Notes under the pieces: model-generated | What the model saw: the letters and a program-made list of their open reading frames with translations, nothing else | What the model was told of the DNA's origin: nothing | Databases searched by the model: none | In this document: piece by piece, positions 17,860-26,359 of the stretch | Layout: every line of letters starts with the position of its first letter | Numbering within the stretch: position 1 is the stretch's first letter | Position numbers and translations under genes: made by a program | Origin: Pseudomonas sp. MYb60 | GTDB taxonomy: Bacteria > Pseudomonadota > Gammaproteobacteria > Pseudomonadales > Pseudomonadaceae | Assembly (NCBI RefSeq): GCF_002979555.1 | Contig: NZ_PCOZ01000007.1 | Coordinates: 1-64,000, forward strand | Reading direction: 5' to 3' | Length of the DNA: 64,000 bases

Positions 17860-17870
17860 AAGCGGTGGCG

Positions 17871-18563
17871 TCAGGTCAGACTGTGGCTCTGGTCCTGGAT
17901 GATGGCTTCATCTAAGGCTTCGAGTAGCGCGTGCCGCACCTTCAGCTTGGTGCGCTTGTGCGCGTTCATATTGAGCTTCTTCAACTGCCGCGCCGCTTCC
18001 AGGGTCGCCGCGTGCAATTCTTCCGGCGCCACCACCTTATCGAGGAAGCCCGCCTGCAAGGCGCCCTGTGGGTCAAACATCTCGGCATTGATCACCGAGC
18101 GATGAAACGCCGACTTGCGCAGACGATCCCGCGCCAGCTCAATGCCAGCGTGGTGCATGGTCATACCGATGGCCACTTCGTTGAGGCCGATGCTGAACGG
18201 GCCTTCCACGCCAATCCGATAATCCGCCGACAGCAACAGGAACGCCCCCTTGGCCACCGCATGCCCAGGGCACGCCACGATCACCGGGAACGGGTGGGAC
18301 AACAGACGCCGCGCCAAGGTAGAGCCCGAGGTCACCAGGCCGATGGCTTCTTTAGGGCCGGCGGTCATCACCTTCAAATCGTAACCACCGGACAGAATCC
18401 CCGGCGTGCCGGTGATCACCACCACCGCGCGGTCTTTCTCGGCCTGGTCCAGCGCTTCATTAAAGGCACTGACCACCGCCGGAGAAATGGCATTCACCTT
18501 GCCGTTGCTCAGGGTCAGGGTCGCGATACCGTCTTCGAGGTGGTAAGCAATCAACTCACTCAT
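17871..18563 (-). CDS. Crotonase / enoyl-CoA hydratase family protein
   Basis: 230 residues from ATG 18563, preceded by CAAGGAA. Crotonase features are the oxyanion-hole segment ILSGGYDLKVM and VACPGHAVAKGAFLLLSADY with LNEVAIGMTMHHAGI. The usual second catalytic glutamate position is occupied by a less typical sequence, so hydration cannot be assumed. Related proteins hydrolyse or isomerise acyl-CoA. The gene is isolated, with no pathway neighbours. Confidence 0.85.
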   Translation of the reverse strand: MSELIAYHLEDGIATLTLSNGKVNAISPAVVSAFNEALDQAEKDRAVVVITGTPGILSGGYDLKVMTAGPKEAIGLVTSGSTLARRLLSHPFPVIVACPGHAVAKGAFLLLSADYRIGVEGPFSIGLNEVAIGMTMHHAGIELARDRLRKSAFHRSVINAEMFDPQGALQAGFLDKVVAPEELHAATLEAARQLKKLNMNAHKRTKLKVRHALLEALDEAIIQDQSHSLT

Positions 18564-18832
18564 GACGCGGTTCCTTGTAGGACTTGTTATAGATGGGCTG
18601 CTTATAGAAGCGCATGCACAGACGTTACCCACCCCATCTGCCCCGGTAAAGCGCCATGACTGACTGCCCAGTCAGACTTTTCACGCATGTGCTGCGCCGG
18701 ACGGCGCGGAGCAGGGCGCATTAGCGTGTTCAGCCAGGCGCTGCCGATGCCTGAGAATGGCAGAATCATCACCCTCTGACGGGTGCGTTCCAGCATTTCC
18801 CGCTAACCGCATGAAAATTCTGAAAAAAACCT
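18564..18832. other. Non-coding stretch before tRNA-Ser
   Basis: About 270 bases between the crotonase start and the tRNA promoter. It must contain the crotonase promoter, but I see no clear sigma-70 pair. A 64-codon minus-strand frame at 18602-18796 has no ribosome site and is unlikely to be a gene. Confidence 0.5.
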
Positions 18833-18861
18833 TTGCCATCGGAAAGGCTTTCGACTACATT
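18833..18861 (+). promoter_or_regulatory. Sigma-70 promoter of tRNA-Ser
   Basis: TTGCCA, a 17-base spacer, then TACATT, followed by a GC-rich discriminator (AGCGCGCC) typical of stringently controlled stable-RNA promoters. Transcription would start about 30 bases before the tRNA. Confidence 0.7.
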
Positions 18862-18899
18862 AGCGCGCCTCGACAGACTGAACTGGTTTGACGAGATAC

Positions 18900-18989
18900 G
18901 GTGAAGTGTCCGAGTGGCTTAAGGAGCACGCCTGGAAAGTGTGTATACAAGAAATTGTATCGAGAGTTCGAATCTCTCCTTCACCGCCA
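18900..18989 (+). tRNA. tRNA-Ser (anticodon GGA)
   Basis: A 90-base class II tRNA. The acceptor stem GGTGAAG pairs with CTTCACC, the CCA end is encoded, the anticodon arm CACGC-CTGGAAA-GTGTG exposes GGA, the long variable arm (TATACAA/TTGTAT) is typical of tRNA-Ser, and the T arm contains AGTTCGAAT. It reads UCC and UCU codons. Confidence 0.96.
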
Positions 18990-19003
18990 TATTCGATGTA
19001 AAC

Positions 19004-19036
19004 AAAACCCCTGGTTTCGAGAGAAGCCAGGGGTTT
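19004..19036 (+). terminator. Terminator after tRNA-Ser
   Basis: AAAACCCCTGG and CCAGGGGTTTT form an 11-bp stem 14 bases after the tRNA, ending in a short T-run. Confidence 0.75.
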
Positions 19037-19064
19037 TGTGTTTCTGGGTGTTCTAATCCCAACA

Positions 19065-19097
19065 TAAAAAACACCGGGCTATTCCCGGTGTTTTTTG
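19065..19097. terminator. Bidirectional terminator between tRNA-Ser and a lipoprotein gene
   Basis: AAAAAACACCGGG-CTATT-CCCGGTGTTTTTT is symmetric, with A and T runs flanking a 7-8 bp GC stem, so it works in both directions. It closes the convergent lipoprotein gene that ends at 19112. Confidence 0.88.
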
Positions 19098-19111
19098 TCC
19101 ATCCTGAAAGC

Positions 19112-19447
19112 TTACTGCCCCGCTTTCAGCTTAACCACATCACCCGAAATCTTGGTGGTGTAGCCGCTCAGTACCCATGCCCAGAACCATTTTTCCTGAA
19201 CCTGCGTATTGATCAGCGCATCACCGCCCTTGGCCTTGATGGCGGCGTCTTGTGCGCGGACGAAACGGCTGTTCTGGCCGATAGGGATCACGCCGAACAA
19301 CATGATGCCGGTGGCGCTGGCTTCGCTGTGACCCAGCACGGTGTATTGGCTGCTGTCGTATTGTGGCGACTTGATGGCGGTGCCGGTGCAGCCTGCCAGG
19401 GTGAAACCAAGAACGGCTGCTGCAACTACTTTACTGACGTACTTCAC
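19112..19447 (-). CDS. Small lipoprotein, TRL-like
   Basis: 111 residues with a lipoprotein signal peptide ending LAGC (Cys20). The mature region has the pattern of small envelope proteins with a GIMLFGVIPIGQNSRF segment, AAIKAKGGDALINTQVQEKW, and a C-terminal beta stretch. No enzymatic motif is visible. It is a monocistronic gene with a bidirectional terminator at its end. Confidence 0.78.
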   Translation of the reverse strand: MKYVSKVVAAAVLGFTLAGCTGTAIKSPQYDSSQYTVLGHSEASATGIMLFGVIPIGQNSRFVRAQDAAIKAKGGDALINTQVQEKWFWAWVLSGYTTKISGDVVKLKAGQ

Positions 19448-19628
19448 TGAATAACTCCATGCACTAAAGCCCGGGATTCAATTCTCGGGGGCTGCACTTT
19501 AATCGCTCTTGTAACAGATTGAAAACAATCGCCTGTCGGCCAAGAGCGTGTTCAGGCGTGCGGGTCGTTATAGAAGGCGGCGTAGGCTGGTGACGGCTTT
19601 TCAAAACCCACTGCCGATCCCAGGCGCC

Positions 19629-20003
19629 TCAGCGACGTGTCTGCACAAACCGCCGAATCAACCCTCCATACACCGCAACGTTGATCACTACCACCACTGC
19701 AGCCAGTACCCATTGAATCTCCGGCGTCAGCCCGGCGGGATAGATCAGTGTGAGGATGTAGTGCTCGATAAACCCACCGCCATAGCCGTCCTGCCCGGCC
19801 AGGTGGCGAAACAGGTTTTCCCAGCGGGTGAGCGGGCAGGGCAAGTGCAGCACCTCGACGGCGATCCCCCAGGCCACCGCCGGCAGGTGCAGCCAGATCA
19901 CGCGGCGCCATCTGAGGGCCAGCAACCCGCCGAACAGTACGAACAGGATAAAACCGAGGTGGAACAGCACCAGGCTGTCAGCGGCGAGACGGTAGAGCAT
20001 CAT
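19629..20003 (-). CDS. DUF2784 membrane protein
   Basis: 124 residues with three hydrophobic helices and the conserved family segment WGIAVEVLHLPCPLTRWEN then GYGGGFIEHYILTLIYP. This is the DUF2784 family, with no known function. ATG codons at 20003 and 20000 are both possible starts. It is divergent from the HAD phosphatase gene. Confidence 0.85.
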   Translation of the reverse strand: MMLYRLAADSLVLFHLGFILFVLFGGLLALRWRRVIWLHLPAVAWGIAVEVLHLPCPLTRWENLFRHLAGQDGYGGGFIEHYILTLIYPAGLTPEIQWVLAAVVVVINVAVYGGLIRRFVQTRR

Positions 20004-20109
20004 GGATCATTCGAAAGGGGAGGGGCGAACAGTCTAAAGGGTTGCCGGGCGGCAAGCGTGGCCGTTATTGTGCTGAATCCTTTTAGTCCTTTGCCCAGGG
20101 ATCTGTTTG

Positions 20110-20796
20110 ATGAACGCACCGCGTACCGCCGGCCCGATCAAGGCCGTGATTTTCGATATGGACGGTTTGTTGCTGGATACTGAAGGCATCTACACCGAAG
20201 TCACGCAGATCATCGCCGAGCGCTACGGGCGGACCTATGACTGGAGCATCAAGCAGCACATCATTGGCCGTGGCGCGCAGGACCTGGCCGACTATGTGGT
20301 CAAGGCACTCGAGCTGCCGATCACCCCGGCCGAGTTCCTGAGGATTCGCGAGCCGTTGATGACCGAGCGTTTTCCCAAGGCCTTGGGCATGCCCGGCGCC
20401 GAAGCGCTGGTGCGGCACTTGAATGCCCACAATATTCCGATTGCCGTGGGCACCAGTTCGTCGCGCCATTCGTTCGGACACAAGACCACATTGCACCGCG
20501 AATGGTTTGCCTTGTTCGGCACCATCGTCACCGCTGACGACCCGGAAGTCGGCGCCGCCAAGCCTGCGCCGGACATTTTCCTGACCGCTGCCCGCCGGCT
20601 GGGCGTTGCGCCCGAGGATTGCCTGGTGTTCGAGGATTCGCCGTTCGGTGTCACCGCTGCCAAAGCCGCCAACATGACGGCCATCGCCGTACCTGATGAG
20701 GCCATGGCCGACAGCAAGTACCACCACGCTGACCAGATCATTCGCAAACTCGCGGAGTTTGATTTGGCGGCGTATGGCTTGCCACCCATGCGCTGA
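20110..20796 (+). CDS. HAD-family phosphatase (subfamily IA)
   Basis: 228 residues from ATG 20110. The four HAD motifs are visible: FDMDGLLLDTE (nucleophile Asp), GTSSSR (Thr/Ser of motif II), K in AAKPAPDIFL and FEDSPFGV. The cap domain resembles beta-phosphoglucomutase and sugar- or pseudouridine-phosphatases. The substrate cannot be told from sequence. Confidence 0.88.
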   Translation: MNAPRTAGPIKAVIFDMDGLLLDTEGIYTEVTQIIAERYGRTYDWSIKQHIIGRGAQDLADYVVKALELPITPAEFLRIREPLMTERFPKALGMPGAEALVRHLNAHNIPIAVGTSSSRHSFGHKTTLHREWFALFGTIVTADDPEVGAAKPAPDIFLTAARRLGVAPEDCLVFEDSPFGVTAAKAANMTAIAVPDEAMADSKYHHADQIIRKLAEFDLAAYGLPPMR

Positions 20797-20810
20797 ATAA
20801 GCACGGTCAA

Positions 20811-20843
20811 AATGTGGGAGGGGGCTTGCCCCGTCCCACATTT
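20811..20843. repeat. REP-type palindrome
   Basis: AATGTGGGAGGGGGCTTGCC followed by CCGTCCCACATTT, between the convergent HAD and SDR genes. Copies of the same family occur at 25418, 29424 and 35598. Confidence 0.8.
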
Positions 20844-20866
20844 GGTTTTGCAGTGCTGCTGGAGTC

Positions 20867-21613
20867 TCAGGCGCTGAAGCCACCATCGATGGTCAGGCTG
20901 GCACCGGTGATGTAGCCCGCTTCCGGGCCCGCCAGATACGCCACAAAGCTGGCAATCTCTTCGACATGCCCGTACCGGCCCACCGCCATCAAGCCCATCA
21001 GGCTCTCGGCAAAATCGCTGTCTGCCGGGTTCATGTCGGTATCCACCGGGCCAGGTTGAACGTTGTTGATCGTGATGCCCCGCGGCCCCAGGTCACGCGC
21101 CAAGCCCTTGGTCAAGCCGACCAGCGCCGCCTTGCTCATCGCATACGGACCACCGCCGCCAAAGGGCATGCGTTCAGCGTTGGTGCTGCCGATGTTGATC
21201 ACGCGGCCACCGTCACCCATGTGCTTGGCGGCTTCCTGGGTAGCGATAAACACACTGCGCACGTTGATTGCCAGGGTCTGGTCAAAATCTTCCAGCTTGA
21301 AGTCTTCCAGCGGTGCGATAGCCAGCACGCCCGCGTTGTTCACCAGGATGTCCAGGCGGCCGAAGGCGTCGACGGTAGCGTTGACTGCGTTGCGGATCGC
21401 AGCGGCATCGGCGCTGTCAGCGCGGATCGCCAGGGCTTTGCCGCCCTCGCTGATCACGCTGTTCTGCAAGGCTTCGGCCTTGGCGGCCGAGCTGACGTAG
21501 GTAAAGGCAACCGCTGCGCCTTGGGCTGCGAGGCGCTTGACGATGGCGGCGCCGATGCCACGGGAACCGCCTTGAATCAAGGCGACTTTGCCGCTGAGGT
21601 TTTGTGTGGTCAT
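20867..21613 (-). CDS. Short-chain dehydrogenase/reductase
   Basis: 248 residues. The cofactor-binding loop is GGSRGIGAAIVKRLA, the NNAG motif is ILVNNAGVLA, and the Tyr-x3-Lys site lies in GPYAMSKAALVGLTK with Ser in NIGSTN. The C-terminus ITGASLTIDGGFSA is typical of the FabG-like group. The substrate is unknown. It is divergent from a LysR gene starting 127 bases away, its likely regulator. Confidence 0.9.
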   Translation of the reverse strand: MTTQNLSGKVALIQGGSRGIGAAIVKRLAAQGAAVAFTYVSSAAKAEALQNSVISEGGKALAIRADSADAAAIRNAVNATVDAFGRLDILVNNAGVLAIAPLEDFKLEDFDQTLAINVRSVFIATQEAAKHMGDGGRVINIGSTNAERMPFGGGGPYAMSKAALVGLTKGLARDLGPRGITINNVQPGPVDTDMNPADSDFAESLMGLMAVGRYGHVEEIASFVAYLAGPEAGYITGASLTIDGGFSA

Positions 21614-21739
21614 GTCGATCTCCTAGCTGTTCAAGGCGGAATGCCTTGTTGTTGGAGCCGAGTATCGACCTCACCGGCCCCTCCCGGTAGACCGTGATTG
21701 CTATAGTCTGTGTAAACCAAAAGTTTAGAGTTAGGCGAA

Positions 21740-22663
21740 ATGGAAAGCTTTGGCAGTATCGAATGCTTTGTGCGCAGCGCTGAAGGCGGCAGCTTTGCCG
21801 AGGCGGCCCGGCACCTGAGCCTCACGCCGGCGGCGGTGGGTAAAAGCGTCGCCAAGCTGGAGGCGCGCCTCGGTGTGCGGTTGTTCCAGCGCAGCACCCG
21901 ACGACTGACCCTCACCGAAGCCGGCAAGCTGTTTCTCGACGAAGTCAGCGGCAGCCTCACCACGATCCAGAACGCGGTAGCCAACCTCGCCAGTGCCGAA
22001 GGACAGCCAGTGGGGACGCTCAAGGTCAGCATGGGCACCGTGTTCGGCAATCGCTATATCGTGCCGATGCTGGGTGAATTCATGGGACGCTTTCCGGCGA
22101 TCAGCCCGGATTGGCATTTTGATAATCGCCAGGTCGACCTGATCGGCCAGGGTTTCGACGCGGCGATCGGTGGCGGTTTCGAATTGCCCCAGGGCGTGGT
22201 GGCCCGCAAGTTGACACCGGCACACCGCGTGTTGGTGGCTGCGCCAGGCTATCTGGCCCAGCGCGCGCCGGTGATCGGTCCCGAAGATTTGGCGCATTGC
22301 CACGGTATTCTGATTCGCTCACCCCAGACCGGTCGCATCCGCTCTTGGCAACTCACCAGCCGCGAGCGCGAACACCGCCCGTTGGTGCTCAAGCCGAGCA
22401 TGACCATGAGCGACTCCGAAGCCGCCTGCTGTGCCAGCGCTCAGGGCTTGGGGATAGCGTTGGTGAGTATGCCGATGGCGGTGCCGTTTCTGGACAGCGG
22501 GGCGGTGGTGCGGGTGTTGCCGGAGTGGTATGTCGATGATGGCAATATCTCCATCTACTATGCCGAGCACAAATTACTGCCCGGCAAGACCCGGGCGTTT
22601 GTGGACTTCATCATTGAGCAGTTTTCCGGGCAGCAACTGGGGCAGCGATTCAGTGCGGTTTGA
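21740..22663 (+). CDS. LysR-type transcriptional regulator
   Basis: 307 residues. The N-terminal winged helix (IECFVRSAEGGSFAEAARHL then LTPAAVGKSVAKLEARLGV) is followed by a LysR effector domain with LKVSMGTVFGNRYIVPML and GFDAAIGGG. It belongs to the branch that often represses a divergent SDR or quinone-reductase gene, here the SDR at 20867-21613. The inducer is unknown. Confidence 0.9.
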   Translation: MESFGSIECFVRSAEGGSFAEAARHLSLTPAAVGKSVAKLEARLGVRLFQRSTRRLTLTEAGKLFLDEVSGSLTTIQNAVANLASAEGQPVGTLKVSMGTVFGNRYIVPMLGEFMGRFPAISPDWHFDNRQVDLIGQGFDAAIGGGFELPQGVVARKLTPAHRVLVAAPGYLAQRAPVIGPEDLAHCHGILIRSPQTGRIRSWQLTSREREHRPLVLKPSMTMSDSEAACCASAQGLGIALVSMPMAVPFLDSGAVVRVLPEWYVDDGNISIYYAEHKLLPGKTRAFVDFIIEQFSGQQLGQRFSAV

Positions 22664-22716
22664 TGGTCATTGGCAATCGAGTCGCCTGCATCGCGGGCAC
22701 GCCGGGCTCCCACGGG

Positions 22717-22772
22717 GGACTGGCGGTGGGCCTGTTTTTCGGACTCGACACACATCCAATGTAGGAGCTGGC
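22717..22772 (-). repeat. Dispersed ~55-bp repeat, copy 2 (inverted)
   Basis: The reverse complement of this segment matches 2250-2304 at most positions, including the core GGATGTGTGTCGAG. It lies between the convergent LysR and racemase genes, which otherwise have only about 130 bases between them. Confidence 0.75.
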
Positions 22773-22797
22773 GTGCCTGCGATGGCCACACCTCGGT

Positions 22798-23526
22798 CTA
22801 CCGGCCGAACTGGCCCGGCCAGCCAATGACCTTCTTCGGCCTCGGCGTCGCATAGGTTCGAATCTTCGACGTCGACAACCCCAGTCGTACCAGCGATTCC
22901 GCGATGGTCACCGCCGCCGTCACGCCATCCACTACCGGCACGCCGGTGCGTTGGCGAATCTGCTCATCCAGCCCGGCCATCCCGCCGCAGCCCAGGCAGA
23001 TCACCTCGGCCTTGTCGTCTTTGATCGCCAGCTCTGCCTGGCGCACGATGGCTTCCATGGCCGCCAGCGGGTCTTCTTCCAGTTCCAGCACCGCCATGCC
23101 GCTGGCCCGCACCGACGCACAACGCTGATACAGGCCCGCGAGTTTCAAGCGGTCCTCGATCAGCGGCACGGTGCGGTCCAGCGTGGTGACCACCGAGTAG
23201 GCGTGACCCAGGAACATCGCGGTGCTGGCGGCCGCTTCGGTGATGTCCACCACCGGCACGTTCAGCAATTCCTGCAGGCCTTCGCGGCCATGTTCGCCGT
23301 AGCCCGCCTGGATCACCGCATCGAACGGCTGGTCGTAGGCCATCACCCGGTCCATCACCGCGATGGCTGCCAGGTAGCTTTCGAAATTGCCCTCAACCGA
23401 CTCCGCGCCGAAGTAGGGGGTAAGCCCGACGATCTCGGTTCCCGGCGAGGCCACGGCCCGCGCTTGCTGGGCGATGGTGTCGGTGATGGATTCGGTGGTG
23501 TTGACGTTGACCACGAGGATACGCAT
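22798..23526 (-). CDS. Hydantoin/allantoin racemase family protein
   Basis: 242 residues from ATG 23526, with AAGGA upstream; a longer frame overlaps the permease gene and is not used. The start MRILVVNVNTTESITD and the two catalytic cysteines of the Asp/Glu-hydantoin racemase fold are recognisable, one in the VICLGCGGMAGL segment. The first site region VIQAGYGEHGR contains Gly-Tyr where related enzymes often have Gly-Cys. It is the second gene of an operon with an NCS1 permease 13 bases upstream, so it probably racemises an imported hydantoin or allantoin-type compound. No hydantoinase gene is in the window. Confidence 0.82.
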   Translation of the reverse strand: MRILVVNVNTTESITDTIAQQARAVASPGTEIVGLTPYFGAESVEGNFESYLAAIAVMDRVMAYDQPFDAVIQAGYGEHGREGLQELLNVPVVDITEAAASTAMFLGHAYSVVTTLDRTVPLIEDRLKLAGLYQRCASVRASGMAVLELEEDPLAAMEAIVRQAELAIKDDKAEVICLGCGGMAGLDEQIRQRTGVPVVDGVTAAVTIAESLVRLGLSTSKIRTYATPRPKKVIGWPGQFGR

Positions 23527-23539
23527 GGAAGGTCCTTGA

Positions 23540-25066
23540 TTAATGACTGACGTTATCGACGGCAATGCTTTCGCCACTGACATCGGCGTAGAACGGCTGG
23601 CGCTTGGCGATTAACAGATAGAGCAACCCCGCAATACCGGCGCCAAACATCCAGGAGAACGGTGAGACGCTGGCGAAGCCGGGCAACAGGGCCAGGAGAA
23701 TGGCGATCACTGCCGCAGGAATGAACGCTGCCACCGCCCGCAGGTTGACCCCGCGGCTGTAGTAATAAGCGCCATTCGGGTCTTCGCTGTACAACTGCAG
23801 CACGTCCACCCGGTTTTTACGGATCAGCCAGTAATCGACCATGATCACGCCGTACAGCGGCCCCAGCAGCGCGCCCAGGCCGGAAAGGAAATACACGATC
23901 ACCAGCGGGCTGTTGTAGAGGTTCCACGGCAGGATCAGCACCGCCACGGTGGCGCTGATCAAGCCGGCGCGGCGGAAGTTCAGGTACTTGGGCGCCAGGT
24001 TACTCAGCACAAAGGCCGGTGCGACGAAGTTGGCCATGATATTCACCGCCACGGTGACGATCAGGAACGCCAGGCAGCCCAGCACCAGGAAGAGCGTGTT
24101 GGGGATGGCCGCGATGATTTCGGTGGGGCTTTCGATCACCCGGCCATTGAGCTGAAACTGCCCGCCGCACAGCAGCACGGTGATGATGGCAAACACCAGG
24201 ATGTTCACCGGCAGGCCCCAGAAGTTACCGACCTGAATCGTCTTGCGGCATGGCGAGGAGCGGGCGAAATCGCAGAAGTTGAGGATCAGCGTGCCGTAGA
24301 TCGCCAGCCACAGTGCGCCGCCGGCAAAGATATTGCGCCACATCTCGCCGCCGCTGAGCGGCTCGCGGATCGACCAGGCGATGTTGCCGCCCGTCTGGAA
24401 ATACATCCAACCCGCCAGCGCGGCCACGGTCAGCAGGATCACCGGCCCGGCAAAGCCTTCGTAGCGACGCACCATCTCCATGCCGTAGGCGAGGATCACC
24501 AGCTGCACCAGCCAGATCGCCACGAAGCATGCCCAGCCGAGGGATGACAGGCCGAGGATCGCGTCATGGTCGTATTCGGCAAACCCTGGATGAATCGCCG
24601 TCAGCAACACGCGGAACACCACCGAGGCCAGGTAGGTCTGGATCCCGAACCAGGCAATCGCGATCACTGCGCGGATCAATGCCGGAATCTGCGCGCCATG
24701 GATGCCGAAACTGATCCGGCTGATCACCGGGAACGGCACCCCGGTCTTCTGGCCCATGTAGCCCGACAGGTTCATGAAGAAGTACACCAGTGCCGCGCCG
24801 ATACCCAGCGACATCAGGATCTGCCAACCGCCCAGGCCCAATGCATACAAGCCAATGGCGAAGGAGTAGTTGGCGATGTTGTGCACGTCGTTGGTCCACA
24901 ACGCAAAGATGCTGTAGCGCCCCCACCGCCGGCCTTCGACCTTGGTGGGCGCCAGGTCCTTGTTGTGCAGGCGCGGGCTTAGTACCAACGGCCCGGGGCT
25001 TGCGGCCTCGGGGTTCAGGGAGGAGGGCAGATCCAGTGCGATGTCGTTCGAGAGGCTTGTACGCAT
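23540..25066 (-). CDS. NCS1-family nucleobase/hydantoin/allantoin permease
   Basis: 508 residues from ATG 25066, with 12 hydrophobic segments. NCS1 signatures are WTNDVHNIANYSFAIGLYAL in the first transmembrane region and GVPFPVISRISFGIHGAQIP. It imports a nucleobase, hydantoin or allantoin with Na+ or H+. It is the first gene of an operon with the racemase downstream, and a perfect TTGTATACAA palindrome in its upstream region suggests control by a GntR-like repressor encoded elsewhere. Confidence 0.88.
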   Translation of the reverse strand: MRTSLSNDIALDLPSSLNPEAASPGPLVLSPRLHNKDLAPTKVEGRRWGRYSIFALWTNDVHNIANYSFAIGLYALGLGGWQILMSLGIGAALVYFFMNLSGYMGQKTGVPFPVISRISFGIHGAQIPALIRAVIAIAWFGIQTYLASVVFRVLLTAIHPGFAEYDHDAILGLSSLGWACFVAIWLVQLVILAYGMEMVRRYEGFAGPVILLTVAALAGWMYFQTGGNIAWSIREPLSGGEMWRNIFAGGALWLAIYGTLILNFCDFARSSPCRKTIQVGNFWGLPVNILVFAIITVLLCGGQFQLNGRVIESPTEIIAAIPNTLFLVLGCLAFLIVTVAVNIMANFVAPAFVLSNLAPKYLNFRRAGLISATVAVLILPWNLYNSPLVIVYFLSGLGALLGPLYGVIMVDYWLIRKNRVDVLQLYSEDPNGAYYYSRGVNLRAVAAFIPAAVIAILLALLPGFASVSPFSWMFGAGIAGLLYLLIAKRQPFYADVSGESIAVDNVSH

Positions 25067-25417
25067 TCCGGCAGGCTCCAGCACATCTGCAGCCAGGCCG
25101 CGGATGGCAAAGTGTATGTAGGTTTTGTATTGATTGTATACAAATCTCTATTCACCTTAAGCCACATGCGTGCCAGTTTTTGATCTATCAAAAACAAAGA
25201 TAATTTCTTTTTTGTAGGTTGTATCGGTAACTTGTTGAATCAAAGGAAATATAAATTGACCGTTTGAACAGCTATTTATTTTTTCACTTAAAAGGGGCCG
25301 TGCAGAACGGAGAAAGACAGGCGAGGAAAGGTGTTACGTAATGGTGCGACTCAAGACAGATTGCACACATAAATGGCACAAATAGTTACATGCGTGTGTA
25401 CATGTATAGCGACCAAT
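25067..25417. other. AT-rich regulatory gap upstream of the NCS1 permease
   Basis: This 350-base stretch is clearly AT-richer than the genes around it. Besides the operator at 25134 it holds TGTGTACATGTATA near 25393-25406, which may be a second regulatory half-site. There is no gene or RNA that I can support. Confidence 0.5.
25134..25143. promoter_or_regulatory. Palindromic operator TTGTATACAA
   Basis: A perfect 10-bp palindrome (within GATTGTATACAAATC) about 70 bases upstream of the permease start. The TTGTATACAA form is common for GntR/FCD-type repressors. No such regulator lies next to this operon. Confidence 0.5.
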
Positions 25418-25457
25418 AAAAAAATGTGGGAGGGGCGTCGCCCCTCCCACATTTTTT
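25418..25457. terminator. Bidirectional terminator / REP-like palindrome after cysH
   Basis: A 15-16 bp perfect stem (AATGTGGGAGGGG/CCCCTCCCACATT) with a CGTCG loop, flanked by A and T runs. It follows the cysH stop on the minus strand. The core belongs to the dispersed GTGGGAGGGG repeat family, here serving as a terminator. Confidence 0.85.
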
Positions 25458-25471
25458 AACCGCGTTGGCCT

Positions 25472-26206
25472 TTAGGCCTTGCTGATGATATTCCCCGCAT
25501 GCAGCCCGCATTCCTTCTGCGTGGCTTCTTCCCACCACCAACGGCCTTCGCGCTCATGTTGGTTCGGCAACACCGGGCGGGTGCACGGTTCACAGCCAAT
25601 ACTGATAAAGCCGCGCTCATGCAGGCTGTTGTACGGCAACTCCAACATGCGGATGTAGCCCCAGATCTCTTCACTGGTCATCTGCGCCAGCGGGTTGAAC
25701 TTGTACAACGTGCGTTCTGGTGTGGAGAACGCCGAGTCGATCTCCAGCGCCGCCACCTGGCTGCGGGTGCCGGGGCTCTGGTCGCGGCGCTGGCCGGTGG
25801 CCCAGGCACTGACGCCGGACAGTTTGCGGCGCAGCGGCTCGATCTTGCGCACACCGCAGCATTCGCCATGGCCGTCCTTATAGAAGCTGAACAGGCCCTT
25901 TTCCTTCACGAAGGGTTCCAGCTTGGTCTGGTCCGGCGAAATCAGCTCGATATCGATCTTGTAGAACTCGCGCACCTGCTCGATGAACCGGTAGGTCTCC
26001 GGGTGCAGGCGGCCGGTGTCGAGGCTGAACACCTTGACGTTCTTGTTCAGCTTCCAGGCCATGTCCACCAGCACCACGTCCTCGGCGCCGCTGAAGGAAA
26101 TCCACAGGTCATCGCCGAACTGGCTGAAGGCCAATTTGAGAATGTCCTGGGCAGACTTGTTGGCATAAGTCGCGGCGAGTTCAGCGACGTCGAAGGCTTG
26201 GTTCAT
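25472..26206 (-). CDS. cysH: Adenylyl-sulfate / phosphoadenylyl-sulfate reductase
   Basis: 244 residues from ATG 26206, with CAGGAA upstream. The motifs are [13 protein letters not shown], the [10 protein letters not shown] pair (Cys-Cys) and a C-terminal [12 protein letters not shown] plus ECGLHAG. The Cys-Cys and Cys-x2-Cys pairs bind a 4Fe-4S cluster, the type found in APS-reducing bacteria such as Pseudomonas. The last ECGLH cysteine is the catalytic thiol. It makes sulfite in assimilatory sulfate reduction. It is divergent from thrH. Confidence 0.93.
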   Translation of the reverse strand: MNQAFDVAELAATYANKSAQDILKLAFSQFGDDLWISFSGAEDVVLVDMAWKLNKNVKVFSLDTGRLHPETYRFIEQVREFYKIDIELISPDQTKLEPFVKEKGLFSFYKDGHGECCGVRKIEPLRRKLSGVSAWATGQRRDQSPGTRSQVAALEIDSAFSTPERTLYKFNPLAQMTSEEIWGYIRMLELPYNSLHERGFISIGCEPCTRPVLPNQHEREGRWWWEEATQKECGLHAGNIISKA

Positions 26207-26359
26207 CAGCACGGTTCCTGCAAGGTCAGTGGCGCTATGCGCTCTATAGGTGGGCGATGGTATCAAAATCCGCTCTGCGTTGCGGCGGCGAGCGCGAATG
26301 GCTAGAGTTCGGCAGTCCTTTTGCTCGCTCAACCAACAACATCAAAATGGGAGTGTCTT

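Noticed and set aside
18602..18796. 64-codon minus-strand frame upstream of tRNA-Ser
   Set aside because: No ribosome site, no recognisable features, and it occupies the likely promoter region of the crotonase gene.
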